Assembly (NCBI GenBank): GCA_964610155.1
Contig: CAZSUY010000004.1
Coordinates: 62,001 to 126,000 of the forward strand
Source of the DNA: JAFGBM01 sp964610155
GTDB lineage: Bacteria; Actinomycetota; Actinomycetes; Actinomycetales; Demequinaceae
Reading direction: 5' to 3'
Length of the DNA: 64,000 bases
The translations under genes and the position numbers were made by a program. The notes beneath the pieces are model-generated. The model was not told where the DNA came from. It did not search any database and saw only the letters and a list, made by a program, of their open reading frames with translations. Shown here piece after piece: positions 26,767 to 34,513 of the stretch (within the stretch, counting starts at the first letter, position 1; every line of letters begins with the position of its first letter).

Positions 26767-28404
26767 GTGCCGGACTCGCTCAGCGGTGCGATCATCGCCC
26801 TCAATGCCGACCTCGACCTGTCGGCCGTACTCAACCGATTCCTCGACGTCTCACTCGCGCACACGGGTGCCAAGCACGCCGCCATCAATGTTCTGGGCCC
26901 GGATGGGCGATCGGTTGACTTCTACTTCAAGGGCGTGGACCGATCCGTGTGGGATCTGCTCGGCCGCGGCCCCGGCGCGGTCGGTGTCCTGGGAAGGATC
27001 CCCGCTTACGGCACCCTCGTCGTCGACGAGGTGACGGAGCACCCGGCGTATCAGGGATTTCCAGAAGGACACCCGATCATTGGTTCGTTCCTCGGTACGG
27101 CCCTCCGGGTGCGCGATCGCGTCTTCGGCTACCTCTACCTCGCGAGCAAGGATGGCGGATTCACCGCCCAGGACGAGACGATCGTCCGGGCGCTCGCCGC
27201 GGCGGCTTCCGTCGCCATCGACAACTCCACGCTGTACCAGGACGCCCTCGAGAGGGAGCGATGGCTAACGGCCTCACAGGAGATCACGACAAGGCTGCTG
27301 GCGGACCCCGGGGACGAAGGGGCCCTCGCCCGGCTCGTCGAGGCGACGAAGGAGCTTGCTCAAGCCGCGGTCGCGACCCTCGTTTTACCTGGGATGGATG
27401 AGCAGTGGGTCCTGGAGTTCACCGTCGGGGCCAAGGCTGACGAGCTCCTCGGACTCGTCTTGCCCGAGGGAGGCCACGCCCTCAAAACCATCCGCTCAGG
27501 GGTGGGAAGCTATGCGATCGAGCCGGCCGGAGAGGTCATCCTCGAACCCGTTCGGTCCTTCGGCCCTGCCCTCTACGCCCCGCTTCGCGCCGAAGGACGA
27601 ACCGTCGGGCTTCTCATGCTCTTTCGAGAAAGGGGTCAACCCGGTTTCGGTGCCACCGATCTCGACACGGCTCAGCGGTTCGCCGATCAGGCAGCTCTCG
27701 CCCTCTCCGTCGCCGAGCTCCGCCACGTCAAGGACGTCTCCGCCCTTCTCGAGGATCGCCAGCGGATCGCGGATAACCTTCACGACCTCGTATCCCAGGA
27801 ACTCTTTGCCGCCGCCATTCAACTCGAATCGCTCGACGAGCAGGTCCCCCCCGAGTTCCGAACGACCCTCGAGAACATCCGGCACAACGTCACACGGGCG
27901 CAGAGAGAGGTCAGAGGGGTCGTCTCCACCCTCGACGACGAGCGATCGTCGGAGCCACTCTCCGAAAGGGTTCGTAGGGAGATCGTGCTCTCCCAGAATG
28001 CCCTGGGCTTCGCCCCTGGGGTGCGGGTCGATTGGGACGCACTCCCCCCCGAACTCGGTGCGGATTCCTCCCTGGTGGATGACCTGGTCGCAGTCGTCAG
28101 GGAGAGCCTTTCGAACGTCGCCCAACACGCCAGGGCATCCAAGGCTGAGGTGACCATCTCGGTCGAGGGTGACCGTCTCGCCATCTCCGTTACCGACGAT
28201 GGAGTAGGGCCACCCGAGGAGTACTCCCGGCACTCCGGCACCTCCAACCTCGCCAACCGCGCTCTCCGGCGGGCGGGATCGTTCTCGCTACAACCGGCAA
28301 AGCCCGGGACGCCGAAACCGGGAAGCATCATGCTTTGGACGGTCAGGTGTGGTCCGCCCAGCGACGCCAACGGTGCGGTGGTCAATCCTCCAGCAGAGAC
28401 CTAG
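26767..28404 (+). CDS. Two-GAF sensor histidine kinase (DosS/DevS-like)
   Basis: This 545-residue cytoplasmic kinase has two GAF domains (about 8-155 and 170-318), a HisKA_3 dimerisation region with phospho-acceptor His339 in RQRIADNLHDLVSQ, and a HATPase domain with N450 and DDGVG (477-481). The architecture and motif order match mycobacterial DosS/DevS. His102 in GAF1 (EGHPIIGSFLG) lies where the heme-ligand His of DosS appears to align, so heme-based gas or redox sensing is possible. The GTG start is directly after the cydC stop, with GGGAGGATAG overlapping, making it the fifth gene of the cyd operon. Its stop is tail-to-tail with the response regulator stop. Confidence 0.9.
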   Translation: MPDSLSGAIIALNADLDLSAVLNRFLDVSLAHTGAKHAAINVLGPDGRSVDFYFKGVDRSVWDLLGRGPGAVGVLGRIPAYGTLVVDEVTEHPAYQGFPEGHPIIGSFLGTALRVRDRVFGYLYLASKDGGFTAQDETIVRALAAAASVAIDNSTLYQDALERERWLTASQEITTRLLADPGDEGALARLVEATKELAQAAVATLVLPGMDEQWVLEFTVGAKADELLGLVLPEGGHALKTIRSGVGSYAIEPAGEVILEPVRSFGPALYAPLRAEGRTVGLLMLFRERGQPGFGATDLDTAQRFADQAALALSVAELRHVKDVSALLEDRQRIADNLHDLVSQELFAAAIQLESLDEQVPPEFRTTLENIRHNVTRAQREVRGVVSTLDDERSSEPLSERVRREIVLSQNALGFAPGVRVDWDALPPELGADSSLVDDLVAVVRESLSNVAQHARASKAEVTISVEGDRLAISVTDDGVGPPEEYSRHSGTSNLANRALRRAGSFSLQPAKPGTPKPGSIMLWTVRCGPPSDANGAVVNPPAET

Positions 28405-29018
28405 CCCCTGAAGGATCCGGCGCGACGGGCGGTCGCCCAAGCGACCACCTGCGTCCGCCTCTGGAGCCCCATCTTTGCCAGGACAGCCGTGACGTGATTC
28501 TTGACGGTCTTTTCGGCGATTCCGAGTTCGTCTGCAATCTCGCGGTTCGACTTGGATTGACCGACGAGTTCGAGGACCCGCTGCTCCATGGGCGTCAGCC
28601 GTGAGAGCACACTGTCCTCCTCGACCTTGATTCGAGTCGAGGACATCCGACCGGCCGCGGCATCCCTGACCGCCTGAAGGACCTCGGCCGATCGCGTTGT
28701 CTTCGCGATGAAGCCATGGGCACCCGCCGCCCGCGCCGCCGCCCGAGCGTCGTCATCATCGTAGGAGGTCAGCACGACGATGCGAGTGTCGGGCAGGTTC
28801 TTCACGACGTGGGCAATCACGTCAAGGCCCGTGCCATCGGGGAGGCGCAGGTCGGTGAGGATGACGTTCGGCTTGACGGCGTCGGCGCGTCGGATCGCCT
28901 GTTGGACGCTTCCGGCTTCTGCCACAACCGTCACTCCCTCCGCGCGGTCGAGGATGTCGCAGATGCCGCGCCTCACGACCTCGTGATCATCGAGGACAAG
29001 GACGGTGATGTCGGCCAT
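28401..29018 (-). CDS. NarL/DosR-type response regulator
   Basis: The 205-residue protein has a receiver domain with acidic pocket D10/D11, phospho-acceptor D56 (ILTDLRLPDG), a VVLTS switch Thr and Lys in GFIAKT, then a LuxR-type helix-turn-helix (LTPMEQRVLELV, SNREIADELGIAEKTVKNHV) at about 145-200. It is the probable partner of the convergent two-GAF kinase; both stops share the palindrome CTAG at 28401-28404. Possible targets are the cyd operon or the nearby DUF4015 genes, but I could not find a clear DosR box. Confidence 0.9.
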   Translation of the reverse strand: MADITVLVLDDHEVVRRGICDILDRAEGVTVVAEAGSVQQAIRRADAVKPNVILTDLRLPDGTGLDVIAHVVKNLPDTRIVVLTSYDDDDARAAARAAGAHGFIAKTTRSAEVLQAVRDAAAGRMSSTRIKVEEDSVLSRLTPMEQRVLELVGQSKSNREIADELGIAEKTVKNHVTAVLAKMGLQRRTQVVAWATARRAGSFRG

Positions 29019-29027
29019 AGAACGATG

Positions 29028-30323
29028 CTAGCCCTCGCCGGTTGTTCCGGGGGGAAAGTCATCGACGCCAAGGGGGTCATCCCAGGAATCCCAAATGACC
29101 CACCCGAGGCCGCGAACCTCGGCCACCTCGATCTCCGCCAGGATCCACTTTGGGGGATACCAGGACGCCTGAAGGTAGGGGCGCACGACCGTCCACTCGG
29201 CGACCCTGGGCATCGCGGCATCCAATTCGCCCTCCGTGACCTCCACCGGGTGGTTCTGAGGGTCGGATAGCCCAAACCAGCCCGTGGCCCACAGTTCCGG
29301 ATAGCCCATGGGGGAATACGCATCAAGGGGAGCGGAGAACTCCTCAAGGAGTTGCCCGATGCCTGAATCCGTCGTCTTCACGGCGGGCTCGCCGAAGGAG
29401 TCGGCCGAGAGGGCACACCCCATCGGATGCAGAACATCCCTGGACTCCTCCAAGAACCCCCTGATATTGGCGACCCTTTCCTCCGAGGTCGAGGGAGTCT
29501 TGCTGGAGGCCAAGTCCGCCGGGTAGCGGATGTAATCGAACTGGATCTCATCGAAGCCCATTTCGCACGCCTCTTCCGCGAGGGCGAGATTGTACGCCCG
29601 CGCCTGTGGTTCGGCCGGGTCCACGTTCAGTTTGCCGATTCCCTGCTGGGGGAAGGCCTTGACGTAGGCGGGATCCTTGAACGCCGGGATGCGGACGATC
29701 GTATATAGGCCCCTCTCCTTCGCCTGGGCCAATCTCTCCTCGACATCGTAGGTGGTCTCTTCGATGAGGTTGTTGTCGATCGCGAGTTGGACCTTGGTGG
29801 CGTAGTCGACCTGCCCGTCGTCGCCCTTCGCGTCGAGGACGAAGGCATTGACCGTTGTCACGTCCGCCAGGTCGAGGAGCCTCAGGTACTCGGCGTCGTC
29901 CAGTGCCCAGGTCGTCGACACGCGAATAGCCTTGACGATGCGCGGGCTCATGGCAATGTCGGCCTCCGTGACCGAGCCGTCGAAGATGTATTCGGCGGTG
30001 TCGTATCCCGGCCGCGTAACCGTGACCGTCCCAAGGGGAGCGCTGTCGAACGAGAAGGTCCCCGTCTCGTCCGTGGTGCGGGATTCGGTACCGGCCGTCA
30101 CAATCGCCCAATCCAGAGGGTGGCTGCCGATCAGCACTACCCCGGACAGCGGGTAGGCGCGTTCGGAACGCTCGAGCCGGAGTTCGGCTGGGGGCACCTT
30201 GCTGACGTGGTCAGTGTCGGCGACGCTCATCAGTATCGGCCCGAGGAAGTAGGCGCCACCCGCCCCGAGGGCAAGAGAGACGATGCCTCCCAGCGCGAGA
30301 CGCATGAGTCGACCCCTATTCAT
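29028..30323 (-). CDS. DUF4015-type putative glycoside hydrolase, copy 1
   Basis: The 431-residue protein has an N-terminal membrane anchor (about 8-30), a beta-rich carboxypeptidase-regulatory-like domain (about 50-115, YPLSGVVLIGSHPLDW) and a TIM-barrel-like domain with FDEIQFDYIRYPADL, the hallmark of the DUF4015 putative glycoside hydrolase family. It is a paralog of the next gene upstream, similar along its whole length. The substrate is unknown; an envelope polysaccharide role is inference. The promoter TTGACA-N16-CAGACT ends 6 nt before the ATG. Confidence 0.82.
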   Translation of the reverse strand: MNRGRLMRLALGGIVSLALGAGGAYFLGPILMSVADTDHVSKVPPAELRLERSERAYPLSGVVLIGSHPLDWAIVTAGTESRTTDETGTFSFDSAPLGTVTVTRPGYDTAEYIFDGSVTEADIAMSPRIVKAIRVSTTWALDDAEYLRLLDLADVTTVNAFVLDAKGDDGQVDYATKVQLAIDNNLIEETTYDVEERLAQAKERGLYTIVRIPAFKDPAYVKAFPQQGIGKLNVDPAEPQARAYNLALAEEACEMGFDEIQFDYIRYPADLASSKTPSTSEERVANIRGFLEESRDVLHPMGCALSADSFGEPAVKTTDSGIGQLLEEFSAPLDAYSPMGYPELWATGWFGLSDPQNHPVEVTEGELDAAMPRVAEWTVVRPYLQASWYPPKWILAEIEVAEVRGLGWVIWDSWDDPLGVDDFPPGTTGEG

Positions 30324-30357
30324 GCGAACAGTCTGACGGATCGAGGGTGGGTGTCAA
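30324..30357 (-). promoter_or_regulatory. Promoter of DUF4015 copy 1 (leaderless)
   Basis: TTGACA (30357-30352) is followed after a 16 bp spacer by CAGACT (30335-30330), and then 6 nt GTTCGC run into the ATG at 30323. The same layout precedes copy 2. The short -10 to ATG distance fits transcription starting at the A of ATG. Confidence 0.6.
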
Positions 30358-30374
30358 AACGCCGCCACAATCGG

Positions 30375-31691
30375 TCAGCCCGCGCCGACCGTCCCTGGAG
30401 GCAGCGCGCTGGCCGAGTAGTCGCCACTGACGTTCCAGATAATCCAGCCCAGGCCCCGCTCATCAGCCGCGTCGATCTCCGACCGAATCTGCGTGCTGGT
30501 GTAACCCCACCCCTGCAGCCATGGACGCACGGTCGTCCACTCGGCGACCCTGGGCATCGCGCTGTCCAGTTGCGCGGCCACGACCTCCTTGGGGTGGGCA
30601 TTCGGGTTGGAGAACCCAAACCATGCGGTGGCCCACAGGCTTGGGTAGGTCATGGGCGAGTAGGCGTCGAGGGGTCTAGTAAAGTCTTCAAGACGCTGCC
30701 CGATTTTGTCGCGGTCGTCGTCGTATACCGTGACGCCTCCAAAGGTATTTGCCGATACGGCGCACCCGAGCGGGTGCAGCTGATCGGAAGCCTCCTCAAG
30801 GAACCCGCTGACGTTCGCGACGCGCGTCTCCTCGTCTGGGATGAGGCCAAGCTTCCAAGCCTGCGACGCCGCCTGGCTGTCGGGATAGCGGATGTAGTCG
30901 AACTGGATCTCGTCGAACCCCAGTCCGCACGCCTCGACCGCAAGGTCGAGCGCATACTCCCAGGCGTCACGATTTCCCGGATTGAGGTACTGGCCAACCA
31001 GGCGGTGCTCCGGAAAAGCCTTCACATAGGTTTCGCTGATGAAGACCGGGATCCGAGAAACGGCATAAAGCCCGGCGTCATGGGTCTGTTGAAGCCGCTC
31101 CGTCACGTCGTACCGCACGTCCACGGCTCCGGCGGTGATCGCCGCGGGGACCTGGGTGTCGTAGAAGACGTACCCCCCGTCGTAGTCACCCTTCGTGTCG
31201 AACACCAGGGCGTTGACGGTCGTCACCGCCGCGAGGTCGAGGTACTTCTGGAAGGTCGCGTCGTCGTCGGGATTGGTCCACGGCGAGACGTAGAGCGCCC
31301 TAACGACCACGGGCTCCATGAGGAGGTCCACCTCCTCGACCGAACCGTCAAACGCGTACTCCAGGGAGTTGTAGCCCGGCCGGGTGACCGTTATCTCGCC
31401 AAGGGGAGCGCTGGTGAACGAGAAGGCCCCCGTCTCGTCGGTGGCGAGGGATTCCGTACCGACCGTCACGATCGCGTAGTCCAGGGGGTGACTACCCACG
31501 AGCACCACCCCGGAGAGGGGGTAGGCACGCTCCGAGCGCTCGAGCCGGAGTTCGGCCGGGGGCACCTTGCGCACGTGATCGGCGTCGCCCGTCCCCAGGA
31601 GCGTCGGCCCAAAGAAATAGGCGCCACCGGCTCCGATGGCGAGGGAGACGATGCCTCCCAGCGCCACCACTAACCGTCCGCCTTTAGCCAT
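30375..31691 (-). CDS. DUF4015-type putative glycoside hydrolase, copy 2
   Basis: The 438-residue paralog of the preceding gene has the same layout: membrane anchor (8-30), regulatory-like beta domain (YPLSGVVLVGSHPLDY) and barrel domain with FDEIQFDYIRYPDSQ. Differences are concentrated in the barrel loops. It is preceded by a nearly identical promoter block and the shared 21 bp next to the start codon, so the pair arose by tandem duplication that included the control region. Confidence 0.82.
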   Translation of the reverse strand: MAKGGRLVVALGGIVSLAIGAGGAYFFGPTLLGTGDADHVRKVPPAELRLERSERAYPLSGVVLVGSHPLDYAIVTVGTESLATDETGAFSFTSAPLGEITVTRPGYNSLEYAFDGSVEEVDLLMEPVVVRALYVSPWTNPDDDATFQKYLDLAAVTTVNALVFDTKGDYDGGYVFYDTQVPAAITAGAVDVRYDVTERLQQTHDAGLYAVSRIPVFISETYVKAFPEHRLVGQYLNPGNRDAWEYALDLAVEACGLGFDEIQFDYIRYPDSQAASQAWKLGLIPDEETRVANVSGFLEEASDQLHPLGCAVSANTFGGVTVYDDDRDKIGQRLEDFTRPLDAYSPMTYPSLWATAWFGFSNPNAHPKEVVAAQLDSAMPRVAEWTTVRPWLQGWGYTSTQIRSEIDAADERGLGWIIWNVSGDYSASALPPGTVGAG

Positions 31692-31725
31692 GCGAACAGT
31701 CTGACGGATACAAGGGGTCTGTCAA
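31692..31725 (-). promoter_or_regulatory. Promoter of DUF4015 copy 2 (leaderless)
   Basis: TTGACA (31725-31720), 16 bp spacer, CAGACT (31703-31698), then GTTCGC and the ATG at 31691. The 21 bp next to the start codon are identical to those of copy 1, while most of the spacer differs. Confidence 0.6.
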
Positions 31726-31748
31726 TCGCGGCAAGGGCGGGTCGGCGG

Positions 31749-32450
31749 TCAGGATGAACCCCCGAGGATCGCCTCATGAGCGGCGGCGGCCGCCTCCTGT
31801 TCGGCGTACTTCTTCGCCGTGCCCGTGCCCGATCCACGCGGTAGATCATCGATGAATACCGTCGCCGTGAACGAGCGGGAATGGTCGGGGCCTTCGCTGG
31901 AGATCTCGTAGCGGGGGATTCCCAGGCCCTGTTCCGCGCACGCCTCCTGAAGCGAGGTCTTCCAATCGAGTCCAGCTCCAGCAACAGCCGCGCGTCGAAG
32001 GGCTGGCCCAAGGAGCCGGAGGACGAACTCGCGGGAGGCCTCTATTCCATGGCCGAGGTAGACGGCTCCGATGATCGCCTCGAGGGCATCGCACAGGATC
32101 GAATCCTTGTCGGCTCCTCCCGTCGCCATTTCCCCTTTGCCGAGGAGCACGCATGGGCCGAGACCGACCTCCTTCGCAACGTCGGCAAGCGCCCGTTGGG
32201 AGACGCATGCGGCCCTCATCTTTGCGAGGTCACCCTCTGGAAGATCTGGGTGGTCTCGAAACAGCCGATCGGTGACGACGACCCCGAGCACCGAGTCCCC
32301 CAGGAACTCCAGGCGCTCATTCGTGGGAAGACCGCCCGCCTCATAGGCGAACGAGCGGTGTGTGAGGGCGAGAATGAGCAACTCGGGGTCGATCTCGACC
32401 CCGAGCCTTTCAGCAAGGGCCGTCGCCGCAAGCTCACCCGGGCTCGTCAT
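31749..32450 (-). CDS. rnc: Ribonuclease III
   Basis: RNase III cleaves double-stranded RNA in rRNA precursors. The 233-residue protein has the signature ERLEFLGDSVLGVVV (about 43-57), the catalytic region ILCDALEAIIGAVYLGHG and a C-terminal double-stranded-RNA-binding domain (about 160-230). It follows yceD-rpmF, a conserved actinobacterial order. Confidence 0.95.
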   Translation of the reverse strand: MTSPGELAATALAERLGVEIDPELLILALTHRSFAYEAGGLPTNERLEFLGDSVLGVVVTDRLFRDHPDLPEGDLAKMRAACVSQRALADVAKEVGLGPCVLLGKGEMATGGADKDSILCDALEAIIGAVYLGHGIEASREFVLRLLGPALRRAAVAGAGLDWKTSLQEACAEQGLGIPRYEISSEGPDHSRSFTATVFIDDLPRGSGTGTAKKYAEQEAAAAAHEAILGGSS

Positions 32451-32471
32451 CGCGCCTCGTTCGGGCGGTTG

Positions 32472-32666
32472 TTAACGCTCGTGCTCGGTGCGCACGGCCT
32501 CGGAATAGGTGCGACCGTTGTACACGCCGCACGCAGGGCATGCGACATGGGGCAACTTATCCGCCTTGCACGCCGGGCACTGGGTGAGTTTCGCGGCGGT
32601 GGTCTTCCACTGCGAACGTCGCGCGCGGGTGTTGCTACGCGACATCTTGCGCTTGGGGACTGCCAC
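32472..32666 (-). CDS. rpmF: 50S ribosomal protein L32
   Basis: The 64-residue bL32 begins MAVPKRKMSRSNTRARRS from GTG at 32666, with AAGGAGA upstream. It contains a CPAC...CPAC zinc ribbon, so it is the zinc-dependent (C+) form. The start codon is 2 nt after the yceD stop. Confidence 0.95.
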   Translation of the reverse strand: MAVPKRKMSRSNTRARRSQWKTTAAKLTQCPACKADKLPHVACPACGVYNGRTYSEAVRTEHER

Positions 32667-32668
32667 GG

Positions 32669-33223
32669 CTAGTTCTCCTTCTTGTCGGTCAAGCCTTCGA
32701 GGGCGGCCCACCTGGGGTCGACCACGTCGTGATGATGCTCCAGATCGTTCGCCAACCGTACACCGCACTTGTCGCACAGTCCCGGACAACCCGGATCACA
32801 CAGCGGGATGAACGGCAGTGACGTCACCACCGCATCTCGAATCACCTCTTCGAGGTCGAGATTCTCGCCATCGAAGTAATGCACGTCCACATCGTCGCCG
32901 GAACCGCCCGACCTCGCATCGGGACATACAAACAGTCCCTGAACCGGAGCGACGATGTCCACCGTCACCTCGTCCAGGCACCGCGCGCACTCCCCCACGG
33001 CCTGAGCCGCGGCAGTTCCAGAAACCCAGATGCCTTCGGATACCGACTCTAGGCTGAGATCCAGCCCAAGATCGGAACCCTCCCGCACGCCAATGACCCC
33101 GGTGCCAAGGACCGCGGGGGCCGGAACGATGCGGACGTGAGGTTTCTGCGTACCCGGCTTCCGTGCGATATCTCGCACGGAGACCACGAGCGACTGATCC
33201 TTGGGGCTATGCGTTTTCGGCAT
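32669..33223 (-). CDS. yceD: YceD (DUF177) family protein
   Basis: The 184-residue protein has the family core GECARCLDEVTVDI and the C-terminal cysteine cluster (LCDPGCPGLCDKCG) seen in actinobacterial and plant YceD/Ycf-type proteins, involved in 23S rRNA accumulation. It precedes rpmF as usual. The in-frame GTG at 33235 is an alternative start. Confidence 0.88.
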   Translation of the reverse strand: MPKTHSPKDQSLVVSVRDIARKPGTQKPHVRIVPAPAVLGTGVIGVREGSDLGLDLSLESVSEGIWVSGTAAAQAVGECARCLDEVTVDIVAPVQGLFVCPDARSGGSGDDVDVHYFDGENLDLEEVIRDAVVTSLPFIPLCDPGCPGLCDKCGVRLANDLEHHHDVVDPRWAALEGLTDKKEN

Positions 33224-33351
33224 CGCCTCTCCCACAATCTCCGGTCCTCATGGACCTTGACCCGTGCCACCATCGGCCGGACCAGCGCACGAGTCTACGC
33301 GATGGCGGGGGCCGCCTCAAGCCGCGTCGGCTTCCCCGCTTGATTACGCCG

Positions 33352-33840
33352 TCAAACTCCCGACTCCCTCACGATGGCTTCGATCACCACGGCCTCAACG
33401 CCCGGGGGCACGAGGGAGGCGATAGACCCTCCATGGCGAGCCACGTCCCTGACCAGGCTCGACGCGATGTGCTGGAGGCTGGGGTCCCCAGATACGAATA
33501 CCGTCTCGATCCCGGTCAAGGCGCGGTTCATCAGGGCCATCGGACGCTCGATGTCATAATCGGCTCCTCCGCGGAGCCCCTTGACGATCGCCGTGGCGCC
33601 AACCTCCTGGCAAAACGACACGAGGAGCTCATCGATCGAGGCGACCTCGACCCCGGCGATGTCTGCCGTCACGGCGGTGGCTAGTCGGAGACGCGTCTCT
33701 ATGTCCAGCAAGGGTTCCTTCGACGAGTTGTGGGCGATAGCGAGGATGACGCGGTCGAAGAGGCTCCCCGCCCGGGTCGCGATGTCCAGGTGCCCGAGGG
33801 TAATTGGATCGAAGGTTCCCGGAAAGACCGCTGTCGTCAT
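33352..33840 (-). CDS. coaD: Phosphopantetheine adenylyltransferase
   Basis: CoaD transfers AMP to 4'-phosphopantetheine in CoA synthesis. The 162-residue protein has FPGTFDPITLGHLDI, KGLRGGADYDIE and SLQHIASSLVRDVARHGG motifs. Its start overlaps the rsmD stop by 4 nt, a common actinobacterial pair. Confidence 0.95.
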   Translation of the reverse strand: MTTAVFPGTFDPITLGHLDIATRAGSLFDRVILAIAHNSSKEPLLDIETRLRLATAVTADIAGVEVASIDELLVSFCQEVGATAIVKGLRGGADYDIERPMALMNRALTGIETVFVSGDPSLQHIASSLVRDVARHGGSIASLVPPGVEAVVIEAIVRESGV

Positions 33841-34439
33841 GGCTCGACGCTACCCTCCACAGGGCCGCCACCGCCATCGGCCATCGCCTGTTTGGAGGCG
33901 GCGACGTAGTGAACGGAGGTCTCGCCATACCTGCGCACATCCTGAGGCATGATGCCGGGCGGCCACTCGGGAGGCTCCCCGCGGGAGGGCCACTCGAGTA
34001 CCACGCGAGCCCCGGGGGTCAGTCGGGTGGCGAGGGCGGCGAGGATTTCCACGAGTTCCTTTGAGGGCAGGTCGTAGGGCGGATCGAGGAGGGCGAGGTC
34101 AAACCGCTCCCCCTCCCGCTTAAGGAAGGCTAGGGCTTCGGATCGGACGACCGTCCCCTTGCCAGCCACACCCAACACTCGTAGGTTGCCCTCGATCACG
34201 CGCGTGGCCGAAGCCGCGGCTTCGACGAAGACAACGCAGGCCGCACCGCGCGAGAGGGCCTCTATCCCGAGGGCTCCCGATCCCGCGAATACGTCTACAA
34301 CCCTGGCATCCTCGATCACGCCCGCAGCTTCGAGCCTCCCAAAGATCGCCTCCCTCACGCGGTCGGTGGTCGGGCGGGTCCCTCGAGGGGGTACCTTGAT
34401 GCGACGTCCACCCAGGCTTCCGGCGATGATGCGGGTCAC
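33837..34439 (-). CDS. rsmD: 16S rRNA (guanine966-N2)-methyltransferase
   Basis: The 200-residue SAM-dependent methyltransferase has the RPTTDRVREAIF motif (about 20), DVFAGSGALGIEALSRGA SAM-binding loop and catalytic LLDPPYDLP. I chose the GTG at 34439 with GGAGAGG upstream over the longer frame to 34490. It lies between recG and coaD. Confidence 0.93.
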   Translation of the reverse strand: MTRIIAGSLGGRRIKVPPRGTRPTTDRVREAIFGRLEAAGVIEDARVVDVFAGSGALGIEALSRGAACVVFVEAAASATRVIEGNLRVLGVAGKGTVVRSEALAFLKREGERFDLALLDPPYDLPSKELVEILAALATRLTPGARVVLEWPSRGEPPEWPPGIMPQDVRRYGETSVHYVAASKQAMADGGGGPVEGSVEP

Positions 34440-34513
34440 GGTGTTATCACCTCTCCACGTGGTGCGGGTGTTTAAAGACCGGCACCTCAAACCACGGTAG
34501 TGGGATACGGCTG

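Noticed and set aside
29787..31673. A 628-codon plus-strand open frame opposite the two DUF4015 genes
   Set aside because: It is the antisense shadow of two paralogs with GC-rich third positions; it has no ribosome-binding site and no family resemblance.
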